NCBI GenBank assembly: GCA_000310025.1
Contig: FN649740.1
Coordinates: 2,905,893 to 2,969,892, forward strand
DNA from: Ectocarpus siliculosus
Taxonomy: Eukaryota; Sar; Phaeophyceae; Ectocarpales; Ectocarpaceae
Reading direction: 5' to 3'
DNA: 64,000 nucleotides
Shown: in pieces, positions 22,493-34,705 of the stretch
Layout: every line of letters begins with the position of its first letter
How positions within the stretch are numbered: the first letter of the stretch is position 1
Translations under genes and position numbers: made by a program
The notes under the pieces: model-generated
What the model saw: only the letters and a program-made list of their open reading frames with translations
The model's database searches: none
What the model was told of the DNA's origin: nothing

Positions 22493-24017
22493 CTGTGACC
22501 CTTTTTATCCCCCCTTCGGAAACCAACCCCGCGACAACATTGTACGAAAACAATAAAAGAAGCGCACGAATGAAAGACGTCGGGTACGGTTAATAATATC
22601 TACCAACTTTGTTAAAACCGTACTAGACTATCAGTATTTGAGTTTGGTTGCGCCGACAGAGGAGACGTGGAATGCCACTGGGTGACTGAGCTATTTTTGG
22701 GTTCCAGAATAGACTCGAACATGCAAACCTACCGATCAATTATCCATTAGCTTACCACACGGGCTTCAAATTGGACTCTGACGAGGGTCGATAATAGACC
22801 ATGCTGTGTGTACTCTACTGTAGCAACACGCAAGGGTTGTGCAAAGAAGAGGGAGTCGGGCGTTATGTACCGCTGTAGTGTCCCGCGTGCGAGTGTGTCG
22901 AGAGCAACAGGGCTGTTGTACCCAAACATCAGTACACTTGGTGAACGTGTGCCGAGTTCATCGCAGATATTGGTCACACGATGATTTACCCATCGCAACC
23001 CCCCAATCAACCGTGATGCAACACGTATCCAGACCCTTCGAAGGTGTCATTGCTGCCTATTGCGCAAGCCATCCTTATCCGTGAGCTATCTACAGTACTG
23101 CTGTACGCTCGCTCGTCGGTAAGAGAGAGATCCCATTCTTTCGAGATCCTGATGTACCGCGCAATCAAGAGAGGACAAAACGGCCCTAATGCTGTGTTCA
23201 CACAATGCAACTCTTTTCCTGCAAGACGTCTTCGCGCAGTCGTACCACCTGTTTTCAATGTTGCCGTGGATGCACGCAGTAACAGCAGCTCCAGCAGCCG
23301 TAACCCACAACGACAACAGACGCTGCTGCGCTGCTCTCAGCAATCGACAGCAGCAGAGAGAACGCAGCACAGGAGTCTCGTGTTTGATTTTGTCATCTCA
23401 CCTTATTCTAGCAGAATAACAGTCCCGGTAGGTTCTACTCGCCGGCCTTCGACAAATCGCCTGTGACTCCACGTGTTGCCCACGCTGTGATGGGATGCTC
23501 GATGATGCGCCAGGGAGGTGGTTGCGTGTTGTGTGCTTGCAGAAAACCGTAGAAGTCTCGGGCTGCGTCCTATACCCCGCAAAAACCTATCTGTGTTCCC
23601 CCCCCCGGGCGCTCTTGCTGCCATTATGCTCACGGGCAGGTCGGCACGTTTGCTTGCTGCTGGGGCGTCAACGTTACAACGACACACACTGCCATCCCAA
23701 CCATACTGTGCTTCTATATCTAGCGAGCATAGTAGTGGTGAAAATAATCTGGCAAGGGTCGAAGCTGCCAACGTGCTGCTGGTCCTTGGAGTTGGTACAC
23801 TGGACCGCTCTCTCTCTCGAGGAACAGCGCAACACGCATCGGCGAAGCGTTAGCGGCTCTCCAGCAGCAGCGGCAGTGACAGGCGTTCCGGGACCATCTA
23901 GCGTAAAGCTACTCCAGCTTTGCTGCGTGGGGTAGGGCTGAGGTAACCAACTTCTCCTGATCCCCGCCGGCTCTAAGCTCCTCCCTGTCAGCATTAGGGG
24001 ACCGAAGAGCAACGACG
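22493..24017. promoter_or_regulatory. Divergent intergenic region between RPN8 and TRAPPC5
   Basis: About 1.5 kb separates the start codons of two housekeeping genes transcribed away from each other, so both promoters should lie here. I see no TATA box or other element that I could place with confidence. A degenerate tRNA-like sequence sits near the RPN8 side. Confidence 0.45.
22701..22764 (-). pseudogene. tRNA-Arg-like degenerate sequence (pseudo-tRNA or SINE head)
   Basis: The minus strand contains ctaatggataa, identical to a common tRNA-Arg D-arm segment, and later gttcgagtc, a box B match, about 20 bases after the D-arm. The anticodon arm is shortened and the ends (gcccgtg and ctggaac) do not pair, so this is a remnant and not a working tRNA. 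Confidence 0.38.
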
Positions 24018-27000
24018 ATGGATTCGGCGAAAAGAGCAAGCGCTCCTCGAACACATATCCTGGATCGCCAGATCGTGGCAGCAGGAAAGGGCGGAAAGCC
24101 GGCGGAGGTACGCCAAAGCTGAACAGCATGTGCTACACAAGATGCGAATTGCTGAATTTGTTCTTCCTGCTGTTTGGTATTATTTGCTGACTTGGTAAAG
24201 TACTCGCATAATTGGTAAACCCTCAGATGCTCAGATGTACTTCTTTGAGAGTAGGAGAGTTGGTGAAGGCCTGGCGTGGGTTTGGATGCTGACGGTGGTG
24301 CAATTCCCCCGCTGATCTCACCTCTCTGGCCATGCGCCATGCATGACTTTTGGCGGGGTGGTGCATCTGTGTGCGTATGTAGTTGCCTTTTGGCTTCATC
24401 TCTCGGCCCGCGGTAAGCACACCGGTTGGATTCTTGACAGCTTCGCAATCCGCATCAACAGATCCTGAAACCACCCAGCGGTGCTGTACATTACACGACC
24501 CAATCCATACATGATGAGCCCCTCCACACCACTTTGTCTAGCTCGCCCCGTGCAACGTCACGTTGTTCGGACCCACCTCTTAGGTATCTATTTAGAGTAT
24601 TGTGCCAGATCGTCCCCCACGAATCTGAACCGTCTGCATGTGTTTTTTCGCCTGAAACAGGTGAGCCTGAGCGCCTTCAGCTTCCTCTTTTCGGAGATGG
24701 TTCAGTACTTCCAAGATAGAGTCACGAGCATCGCCGACCTGGAGCGCAAGTGAGACGCGAACCCTTACCGAATTGATCACCTACGAGTGCTGGAGTTGTT
24801 ATCACGGACCGCATACTGGGCTGAGCCAACCAAAGAGGATTGGCGGGGGGGGAGGGGGGGTGAAGGCTGTTGGCGACGGTTACCTCTACAGCAGTAAGGC
24901 GGTTTCTTATAACGTTCGGAAATGCAGTTCAACAGTGTGCATTTCCAAATTCGAACCAAAAACTGTTTCTTATGAGATCAGAAATGACACTTTTCCGCCT
25001 GAACATTTTCGAGTTCACGTTTCCAACTGGTTATGCGCTTGGAATGATGACAATTTTCAATTTTCGATCGGATGGCACGTTTGTTTTTTGCGTTTGGAAA
25101 TGCACACCACACGGACAAAACCATCGATTGCGCAGCAAGTACTGGTCGTAGCGAGCTCATCAAGGGCTCCGAGCAACCCTCGGAGCACTGTGCTGCCATC
25201 CCAGCCGTTTATATGTGGTTGCCGTGTGGCCAGTTGCGCTCAAAGCAAAATGTTGGCCAGCTGACACACACACCGCTTGCTCAGACCCTCAAAGAGATGC
25301 AGCATCATCTCAACACACACATATCGATGGGCGACATGTTCATTTTTTCGCTCGCTAGATCACCCCTCCCTGCTGCTGAAACTTGAGAGGATGTGAGCTC
25401 CATCAACTGCTCTCTGTCGGGGATGTATCATTGCTGTTGGTTCGGTCAATGGAGAGGGATAGCTACTGCGCCACCGATGACACGGCGAGAAACCTGTAGC
25501 AGTGAGCGGCATGATGATGATGATGATGTCATTTTTCGAACAACACAGCAGTCAGTCGATCCTTGCCAACTTCGTTGCTAGCCTCCCAGCGCGTCATGGT
25601 CTCTGAAAATCACACCACAAGAAGCACCATACACACAGCTACGGGCGGATGGCGTTGTGGTATCTGCTGGGTCGGTTAGTGTATAGGGGTCGCCACGAGA
25701 CCAAAGCTGTGATGGAGCAAAAAACTGTCAAAAGCTGTTTGTGCGAGCGGGGGTCTTTTTCGAACAGCAGTTGCCCCTCTCGCCAACTTCATCATTTCTC
25801 AACCACCCAGCGCGTCACGGTCTGTAGCAACCACCCCATACACATGAGGCACCATAAGCACAGCTACCGTCGTATGACTTTACCATTGCTGCTGTGTCAC
25901 TCAGTACACAGATCCCCGAAAAAACAAACCGACCGGATGATGAGGTAGCAAATACGGGAAAACACAAACGGCCGCATTCCTAGCCAGCAGTGCAAAAAAA
26001 TACCGACTGCACTATAAGAAGCGTCTTGACCGAAACGTTGTTCTTTTTTTCCGAATGGGTAATTGCACATTTTTGAACAGGATTTCCGAACCTTATAAGA
26101 AACCGCCTAACGGCTGACTTCAACGAACGTCAACAGCTGTGTCCGTGTGTGGCAACTTGGTGTAAGAGTTGAGAGGACGTTCGCTTGGTGGCCCGACGGG
26201 GGCCCGGTGGAGAGCTGGTTCATTGCTGCAGAAACCTTGCAACGCTGCCATGAAGACGCGTCTAAGCCCGCGCGGGTCGCTTCGGTCCATTCATGTACCA
26301 GGGAGCTTTGCAACGAGATCCCCCGACCTTTTTCCGTGGCATGTCGCACACAAGAAATCCGAATGCCTTCGCACAACATGCCCACCTCCACCGCTATGTT
26401 TTTTTTCTTCTCATGATTCATCGGTTGCGTGCATGCAGGCTTGAGGAGGCAGGGTACGGCATGGGCCTCCGCGTGCTGGAGCTACAGACTTTCCGCGAGA
26501 GACTGCAGAAGCGAAGAGTCCGCCTCCTGCCGATGCTGCAATGGGTTTCCTCCAATGTTTGGAAGGCGAGTCGTGGTTGTGGGACCTCTCACCATTTTTC
26601 GTCGACTTGCAAGTCATCCCGGGATCCACGAGTGCCTAGTGTTGTGCTGTTTGCTCTCGGCGGACTATAATAGTAGCGCGCGCCCTACCCTACACAACCG
26701 GTGGCGATGGATGTTTCCCGAACGCTGTGTGCGCAGACGGCTATTTCTGTCGCTCATTCCCGTACCAAGTGCATGTAGGTCAGTCCGCCTGCACCCTCGC
26801 TGCTGTCGTCCGTTTTTCTCTTCACCGACACTTCATATTCCTCACCTATCCCACCAGATATGTACAACCCCTGTCTCGCGGTGGGTTGCGACAGCGATTG
26901 CGACTAAATAAATATAGCGGGAGACGCAGTTTGATGCCTCGCGGTGCGCGCCTCCGGCGACCTCACCCACCGCTGAACGAAGGCGTTTCGGCCGACCGAG

Positions 27001-28107
27001 GGTGTAGTGTTGCTGTCGCATCCGCAGCACGGACACGATGTGTTTGGAAACTCACTTGTTGAACATGCGCGTTGTCTCAGGCATTATTCGGCAAGACGGC
27101 CGATTCCCTGGAGAGGAGTACGGAAAACGAGGACGAGTACATGATTCACGAAAGAGAGGTGATGGTAAACGCCTTGGGAACGTATGCATATTGGTCTAGA
27201 GTTTTCCTGATAGCTTCCACATGTCGTCACGTCTGCCTGTTACGAAATTTTCAATGCAACATCCACACGCAATTTTTTCAAGCACCCCCCCCCCCCCTCA
27301 TGTGGAAACAATGCTCCTTCCTTTCGAGGACGCGTGGTCAATGGCCTCAGAGTTAAGGCATGCACAACGTGAGTACGCACCCCCCATCCCATCCCTTCGC
27401 GCTGGCGTCCTCGCCGCTCGTTGTCGTTTTCGCCAGCCCATGACCAACAGTTTCGTGAGCGTGCCGGCCGACCTGGGGCAGTTGAATTGCGCCGCTCTCG
27501 TGGCGGGTGTGATCGCCGGAGTCTTGGACGGAGCCTCGTTCGTGAGTGCCGCACGTGGTCTCGGCCTGCTCGGTTTGTTTACTCAGAGGCGCCCGGTTGT
27601 GTTTTTGGTCGGTTTGCGTCCGATCCTGATTTCTGGCAGGGGCGATTGTACCGAGTCTTGGACGACCACGCCTTCTTCGCCCGTTACTGGGCTCGTGTCG
27701 GGCGTGGTGAACTTTCTCCTTGTCTAGACCCGTGTAAATCTGCCAAGAGGTTTTCCGTCTTGTCGTCGCGGCTTGGCGTGATGTGTCCGTCTAATCACTT
27801 CCATGCAGCGCGAGAGATGAATCTGGAGCGTGGGGTATTTGTTCCATTTGTCGGTATTTTCATGAAACACGCGACCGCGGTTTTCAGGAGATTCCCTCGC
27901 GATCGCGATCGTTGAACGCCATCGACAGCCCTGCCGTCACCCCCGCCCCGCCCTCCCTGCCATGCCTCTCTACCCCCGTGGTGTGATTTGTAGCCGGCGC
28001 GGGTCTCCGCACACAACGTGGAGATGGAGAAGGGGCAGCGAGAAAAGACGGTGTTTTTGATCAAGTTTGATCCTGAGGTTTTGGCTAGGGAAGCCAGGTT
28101 AGGATAA
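24018..28107 (+). CDS. TRAPPC5: TRAPP complex subunit 5 (TRAPPC5 / Trs31)
   Basis: TRAPPC5 is a core subunit of the TRAPP tethering complex (Rab1/Ypt1 nucleotide exchange, ER-Golgi traffic). Six exons join exactly in phase: 24018-24107, 24661-24749, 26439-26565, 27081-27158, 27437-27541 and 27994-28107, giving 200 residues against about 188 in human. Exon 1 starts at ATG with MDSAKRASAPRTHILDRQI. Exon 2 carries VSLSAFSFLFSEMVQYFQDR. Exon 3 ends in SSNVWK and exon 4 opens with ALFGKTADSLE and ends EDEYMIHERE. Exon 5 has FVSVPADLGQLNCAALVAGV. Exon 6 has PARVSAHN and TVFLIKFDPEVLAREARLG before TAA. Every block aligns with the family in order. The exon 3 donor is GC (AAG followed by GCGAGT), the only choice that keeps VWK joined to ALFGK. 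Intron 2 contains an inverted-repeat element and intron 4 a LINE tail fragment. Confidence 0.95.
24897..26108. mobile_element. Inverted-repeat-bounded element in TRAPPC5 intron 2 (putative non-autonomous DNA transposon)
   Basis: The left end starts aggcggtttcttataa at 24897. Its reverse complement ends at 26108. Over the outer 36 bp, 33 positions match, and weaker similarity continues for about 30 bp inward. The interior (about 1.2 kb) has no transposase. It holds a partial direct repeat near 25563-25655 and 25780-25880. No clear target-site duplication was seen, so transposon identity is inferred from the terminal repeats. Confidence 0.6.
27281..27395 (+). mobile_element. LINE 3'-end fragment in TRAPPC5 intron 4
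   Basis: The segment with aacaatgctcc, then gaggacgcgtggtcaatgg, then aaggcatgcacaacgtgag and a C-tract matches the 3' end of the LINE at 36080-36165. It is only about 100 bp long and begins after another C-tract, as expected of a severely 5'-truncated insertion. Confidence 0.7.
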
Positions 28108-29416
28108 GATAAACCAAAAGATGGCCCACGGGATCGCATGGATGAGCGTGGCGGGCGAGGCTTCGTGGTGAAGATGAAGCTGAGTTGTTATGATTGTGTT
28201 TGGGAGTATCGAGGGTCCCCTCGACAGTTTTTGTATTTCCCAGTAGAGGTCCAGCCCACTTTCCCACGGGTGAATTCGTTTACCCAAGGCCAAGCTCGAA
28301 TGCCGCTTGAGTCGATAATTTCAATTTTCCCGGGTGGTGCACATTTTCAGCGCACAACGCGACGAATCGATACTTGCTGTAGTCGCATGAAAGTGAAAAC
28401 GGTGGGTTTTTGTAGGCGGCATGTGTAGTGCGATTGGCATGTAGTAAGTGGGGGGGTCGATTTTCCACTATTCATGCCATGTTTTTCTCATGCATTGTTT
28501 GTTTGAGAAGGCACATGCACAGGCGGCGCGTATTGAAACAGCGACACTACACTCGGGCAAATCGAAAAAAACGATTGGGGGCACGCACACGCAGTTGTTA
28601 AGAAACGAGGACGTCGTCGATGTATTTGGAGTACGTCCGCAGGGGGGATCAGTTCTATCCAGCTGCTTCCGCGGGATGCCACAGGGCACTGTCACGTATA
28701 CTTTGACAGATGGGAGGGACGTAAACAAATGGTTCCGACCTTCGTTACACACAAAGTAGCGAGAGGAACCTATATCGACGCACGCGCGCATGTAGATGCT
28801 AATTTCCATGGATTGGATACCGATGGGGGTAATTGTTGCGAGTGGTTTGGACGACCTGCCGAAGTCTCCGGGGATGTAGATTAGGCACCGCCAAACCGTT
28901 GGAGTGTAGAGCGGAATATAAGTCCACGCTAGGGGGTAAGGGCTTGATCGCGAGACTAACGTTTTTGCCCAACAGCGCACTCACCACCGCTTGCTGAACG
29001 AGTACAGTAACCGCTTGACCAATTCTACCTTCTTGTGGCACTACGACACCATGATCGGCAGGCCCTTGCCGGGTGGTGGTTGGTATGTTGTATACCTCTC
29101 CTTGTTGCGTTTTCACTGTATCTCAACCAGCGCTCGCTCCAGTAGACCTACCAACCGTTGTGGTCTGCATAGCCTGCATAGCAAGAACGAGTAGCTCGGA
29201 AATACAACAATCGATGTACAACACATAGCCTAGTTGCTCATTGAGGGCTAGAGACTCGAACAACATCAATTGTCAATTTGGAACCATTCACCACATAGAC
29301 AATCCCAATCACCGAACACATTCCGTGATCCACGAGGCACTCCGGTTTGTACAATCAGCAACGTTGCTCGAGAGCTAGGGCGCGGGACTCCCGCAGCTCC
29401 GACACTTGTCACAAAA
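28108..29416. other. Convergent intergenic region, no recognisable gene
   Basis: This lies between the 3' ends of TRAPPC5 (plus) and the acyltransferase (minus). A 170-codon open frame at 28468-28980 (minus) has no convincing similarity. Confidence 0.5.
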
Positions 29417-32392
29417 TCACTCGGCCATATGGGTGTGTCGCCACCACTGCCACACACAATAATCCACAACCAAAGTTAGGGGCATGTACATCCCACCGTA
29501 GACTACGACAGCTGCCCAACCTCTCCGGCGGCCAATCTTAGGCCGGAGAGGTTCTTTCCTTCCCAAGCGTGGGGCCTCACTCCCCTGCTGCCCAGTCACA
29601 ACCCCGTTCTTGTTCGCAACATCCTTCGAAGGGTGGCCCGCATGCTGGCCATCCGCGGCCTCCCCGTTCTCAGCGCAGATACCATTCCCGCTACACGCGT
29701 TGACTGCGCCTTTCGCTGTGGTTGGTCTCGCGGCCGTGCGGGGCACTGCTGCAGAATTCGCCGCTTCCGTTTCGGCCGAGAATCCAACACCGTCACCGCC
29801 AGCAGCGGCAATGGATGTGAACGCACGCCTGCCCGTAGGCCGTGTGCCGGGGGTGCTGGTGTCCGCCACAACAGGGAACAGCGTGTCCCAGAAGGGCGCC
29901 ATGGACGCGGTGACGGCGAGGAAGAAGGTGCTGAACGGCCAAACCGTGCGCCGCATGGCCACGAACCCAACGGCCTCGTGCACTACGCCCGACACGAGGA
30001 ACGAGCATACGACCGAAGCCAGCCACCACCGCGTCACTATGCCCGCATCAGCACCGTGCCGAGCCTTGCCCCTGTTTCTTCCGCAATAAGTTGGGTAATC
30101 GAGCGCAGAGACATTTAGACCAAGGGTTTCGACAATTTCATCGAAACGTGGATGGTTGAAACAGCCCCTACACCCTCACATGACAGCAATTCCTTCAATG
30201 CAGAGGGGCACTAGACTGGTATACCATCGATTATTGCTTCAAGAGTTACTCAGCACAAACAAGAAAAGAAACACCCGTGGCGTAACCTCTCAAAACCCCG
30301 CACCATGTCTAACTGAAACAAGCGACTAGCGAGGTCATATCGTCGTGTTTTCAAGTAGCACAGCACCCTAGCTGGAGCTTGTTCGACCCCAATCGTATGG
30401 GAAGAAGGTGCCCGTCTCCGGTCGAATGTCACGAAAATCTTCGTCGAAGAAAACCCGGTGACCGATACCGCATTCGACGGTACTTTTTCGCAAGCGCACA
30501 ACCGTTAAAAGGAACCCACCTTCCCGAAGAAACAAGATTACGACAAAAGAGAGGATTATATTTCGAAGCCCCCACTCTCACCCAGTGGTCGATGAAGTCC
30601 CTTTCGGCCGATAGTCATGGACGCCATTCGAGCCGCCGCTATTGCCGTTGGTTGCGGGCGGTTTGTCCTCTTCTCTGGCAACACGCCTGCGACGGTGGCG
30701 GAGTGCCTCCCGCTGTCCCACCTCGATCATCGGACGCTGGACGCTCTCCGACAGCCACCGGTGCACGGGCGCCGACCATAGGCGAAAGTAGTCGCGGACA
30801 TCGTCTACAACCAGCCACCAGGGGCCTGGTTGAGGAGGCGAAACGGGAAAAAGTCACCATGGTGTGGCAACTCTGGTGCGTTAAAACAGCCGACGGTAGT
30901 GTCATTTTTCGACCGTACCATTTCCACGAAAAAGGGTGGTGGAATGTAGCAAGCAGCAGCTTCGATGAACGGGAATTAGAGTACACTCGCCCTGGATGCA
31001 ACAACCATCACGCGAGTGCCTGTGTACGGGAGAAACGTACGACAGCGGAGGGGTCAGGCACCGCGAATTGCGGGAGGGAACGGTACCCGCATCAAGTGAC
31101 GCAGAGGGCATCCGAAATGATACTCTTGGAAAAGGCAGCGACGCACGAAGCTTCCTCCTCGACGAGGGCGTCGTCCCTAACAAGCGTTTGTGGTTTGTGG
31201 TGCAACGTTTGTCACCTGCAGAGAAAACGTAACGGACCCCTGAGCATTCCCGAATCCACGGGTCATGCCGTGGTGCTTGTCCTACTAGACCCGTACTAGG
31301 GGTGAATCGGTCGCCTACCAATGAGAACGAGAGCTCACCGTAGGTATTCCGGTCCGGATACCCGTAAAGCTCCGCGCAGCCGAGGCACACCGAGTGGAAG
31401 AAGGCGTAGAACATCAAGAAGTGCATCATCGGCGAGAAGACGAACACACCGAGACACGCGGCGATGGCCACCGTCAAGCCCGGATGACCCGTCCCGTCGT
31501 CGGCAAAGGTCCACCCGGGGACACAACCAACCCCCCCACCCACGCAACTTCCTCCGCCGCTCGCAAAGAGCGAGCCGATGCTCCTGCTGCTGTCGTGCAA
31601 CCACCACCCGCTGCCATCGGTGCGGCGCAACTCCGCCCAGTCCTCCTCGTCCGCCCAGCCGGCGACGCCCCCAGAGTGCAGGGCTTCCGCCAGGACGCGC
31701 AGCGCCGGGGCGAACAGGGCCGAGCAGGCCACGTGCACCGCGACGTAGGTGAGACCCGCGTGCAAGAACTCGGAGGCGGCGGCGGCGACGCGAGGTGGCC
31801 TTCGAGCCCCCGACTTGAGGTACTGCGGCCGACACACCAGGGACGGGGCCAGCACGAGGAAGAACGCGAACTCTCGGAAGGTGAGGGCGGGGTTGGCCGC
31901 GTGGGCGCAACCGTCGTCGCCGTTCGCCGTTGAGCTTGGTGAATTTGACCTAGGATCCCGTTGAAGAACACTTCTACGTGCAGGAGAAATTGCTAATTTT
32001 CCGCTCGCAGCCGCTGCGCGGTCGCCCTCGTCTGCGTTTTCTGCCACCCCTGCCGCATCAAGGTCTTCATGCGCCGCCGCCACGGCGATCGCTGCTTCAG
32101 CGGCGACAGGGCGAGCCTTCTGCACGAACGACACCGACTTGAGCGTAAGAGCGGCGCACTGCAGGCCGACGCATAGCCCCGAAGCGATGCCCCAGCGGTA
32201 AACCCCGGCCGCGTACACCGCGATGGCCCACACGGCCATCGACGGAACGGCGGCGGCGATCGTCTTGGCTGTTGTGCTAGACACTCGCCGACACGGAAGG
32301 GCTGCACGAGTGTCACCATGGGGGGAGGGAGGCGAGAGGGGGTCACGTTTATCCCGGCACCCACGTTTCCTACCAAGGCTTGAGTACAACAA
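29417..32392 (-). CDS. MBOAT O-acyltransferase, DGAT1/SOAT-like (5' incomplete)
   Basis: This is probably a membrane-bound O-acyltransferase that esterifies diacylglycerol or a sterol with acyl-CoA in the ER. Three exons on the minus strand join in phase: about 32392-31339, 30825-30582 and 30071-29417, about 650 codons to the stop. Exon 1 has ALTLKSVSFVQKAR, then EFAFFLVLAPSLVCRPQYL, later hydrophobic segments with MHFLMFYAFFHSV and AELYGYPDRNTYG. Exon 2 opens PWWLVVDDVRDYF and RLWSAPVHRWL, the DGAT1/SOAT tryptophan block. Exon 3 has FLVSGVVHEAVGFV with the conserved MBOAT active-site His, a low-complexity insert, and a final hydrophobic segment ending in WQWW. The signature FYxDWWN is diverged (TYGPWWL). 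Exon 1 has no ATG at its left edge and the first membrane helices are missing, so at least one upstream exon is unfound. Choosing between DGAT and sterol acyltransferase is not possible from this. Confidence 0.85.
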
Positions 32393-34699
32393 TAGACAAA
32401 CTAGGGGTTACGCAAGGTGCTTTCTGCAAGCAGCTTCAAGTAGAGCACGGTGACGGAAGAACAATATTTGCGCGTCGTTTGCACTCTTGTCTACCGAGAT
32501 AATCGTCCATTTCGGGCAGCGAACGCCATGAGACCATCTGGAGAGCAAGTAGAGAGAAGCCAAATTACCCCCAAAGGTTATCCCTGGAAAGATTCAACAG
32601 CCGAGTTCTAGCTCGTTGGCTGTTGATTGGCGTCCGGTCTCTGTTGTGGCCAAACTCAAAGTCACGCACAGAGCACAATGCTATAAATCTCGGTGATCGC
32701 CCGCAACGTTCTGGTTCTGAATCCCCTCGACACCGAAACGTGGGCACCACCGGAAAGAGGTGAACTCTCTGGGACCAAACACCTCACTCTGTACTACGAC
32801 TGTTCACCGAGGCAAAGAGAAAAGGCGTGTAGGTCTGGGAGTCGATGAGAAAATGGCGTGCATCCCTCTCAGCTGACACCGGTTCGATGTCCAAGAACAA
32901 CCTGATGGACCCAGGTCCTAGTTGGGGGCAAACTCCGATCTGCTCTCGAAACTCCTTCTCGAACGGGCACATCCGCATTACCGTGGATGCGGTCGATTCT
33001 TATGCAGCCGGAAAATTGGTCTCGGACACATGGTTTTATCCAAATAGTGACACCCCCATCAACGTACAAGGGGTATGTCTCGCTAGGGAAAAGTATCTTC
33101 CGTGTACACAACACGAGATAGTGCCGCAGACCACACGGGCACAAAACCGTGACGGACGCCGTTTCGGGGCGTGTGCTTCAGTTTCCTAACGGAGGGAACG
33201 GCAAGTGTGTCGGCTATGGGATGCCAGAGTACCGAGAGTTTGGCGGGGGAGTGGTGGCCGGAGCAGTTTCGGTGTTGATATTTTCGAGTCGGAACTCGAC
33301 GTGAAAAATAGAGCGCAAGTGAACCCCGACCGTTTTCGTACCGACTTCTCGCCACTGGCGCATCCCTCAACTCACTACTCTCGCGCCCTTCGTCAACTCC
33401 CTGGAGAACACGCTTCAAACGTTTCTATGGCCATTGGTTTCTCGGCAGCCCCTACTAGCGGCGCGGTTCCGTTTTATGCTTGAATCAAAGATTTTGGTAC
33501 AAAATGTAGACTTTTCTCTGGGAAAACAACCATGTATTAGTAGCGCCCCAAGAGTGGCATCCACTACTCTACCACGGCAGTCACGAGCACACTGTCGGGA
33601 TTGTTTCGACGTTTGATGCACAAGCCTGAAAACTCTGAACCGACGAAGCGTTTTTCCCTTCTGCGCACCTCTTGGATTCTGAATGGCCGCTGGAGAACAC
33701 CGCTGGTAGATGGGGTACACCAAGAACGACGTTACGGTCCCCATCACCCTGTTTCATGCACGCCATACAGCAGTTTGTCAAACACAATAAACGATTGTTC
33801 CGGTTTTGAGGTGATGTAGCACATGCATGCGGATCGAAGTCGTAGGGAAAATGATCACGCAACTCTCCGGGGTAGCGCTTGCTCACTTCACGATGATGAA
33901 CATTCATGCCTTTCGAAACCGACCGGCCAATGTTCCTGGCCCTGACAGAGACATCACCGACATACGTGTGTTCCTACTGATGCTCCTTTTACTTCGTACA
34001 TATGAAGGTTTGAGCTCGGAGGGGGTACGCCTAAAACTGGTGCCTATCGAGATACACCTCATGGATGACTTCTCCACTGCAAGATAGCGAAAACGTACAG
34101 TGTACGTCGGCTGGAATCGCGGGGTACGCTTGTTGCCGTAAGGTGTTGCCATTTCCAATCTCCATCACCAATGGTACTGTAGACGGAAGTATGGTTGGAC
34201 ATAGGCATAACCGTCGGCAATACAGCGAAGCAGGCCCATGAAAGAAAACGATTTCATCTTTGCCCCACGTACATGCATCCCAGCGCTGACACCATGCCCC
34301 CAAAGTGCTTCTGGAGGAGTGCAAGGTGCATGCCTTTGGCGAGGTACACCCCCCACTCCGCGCTGCTGCTGCTGCCACCGCTGCCGTCTGCACCCGAGGC
34401 CGCGATGGACATCGCCACTACGACAAGCAGAGCACTCGTCCTGACAGAGGGAGTTTGGAGCCAGAGGGAGTTTGGAGCGGTCGAAAGACGGATGCAGGCA
34501 TCAATCACTTAGAAGGCTACAAATGTAAAACAACTCATAGTGTTGAAGCGATTTTCAGCGTGGGTAAGGGCCCTTCCCATCAGCACGCTCGCACAATCAG
34601 CGGTGCCACACTCAGGGCTCCCTCCACGTACGAAAAATACTGGTACCACGCTAGGAGAGCTTGAGGTGAAAGATTCACCCGCCCCCCTCGTATCGTACC
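32393..34699. other. Stretch without recognised gene
   Basis: The missing 5' exon(s) of the minus-strand acyltransferase should lie here, but I could not identify them. Open frames of about 110-120 codons on both strands show no known domain. Confidence 0.4.
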
Positions 34700-34705
34700 C
34701 TCACA

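Noticed and set aside
28468-28980. 170-codon minus-strand frame with a VDIGSSRYFVCNEG stretch, reminiscent of a copia protease DTGAS site
   Set aside because: No further copia motifs before or after and the match is too short.
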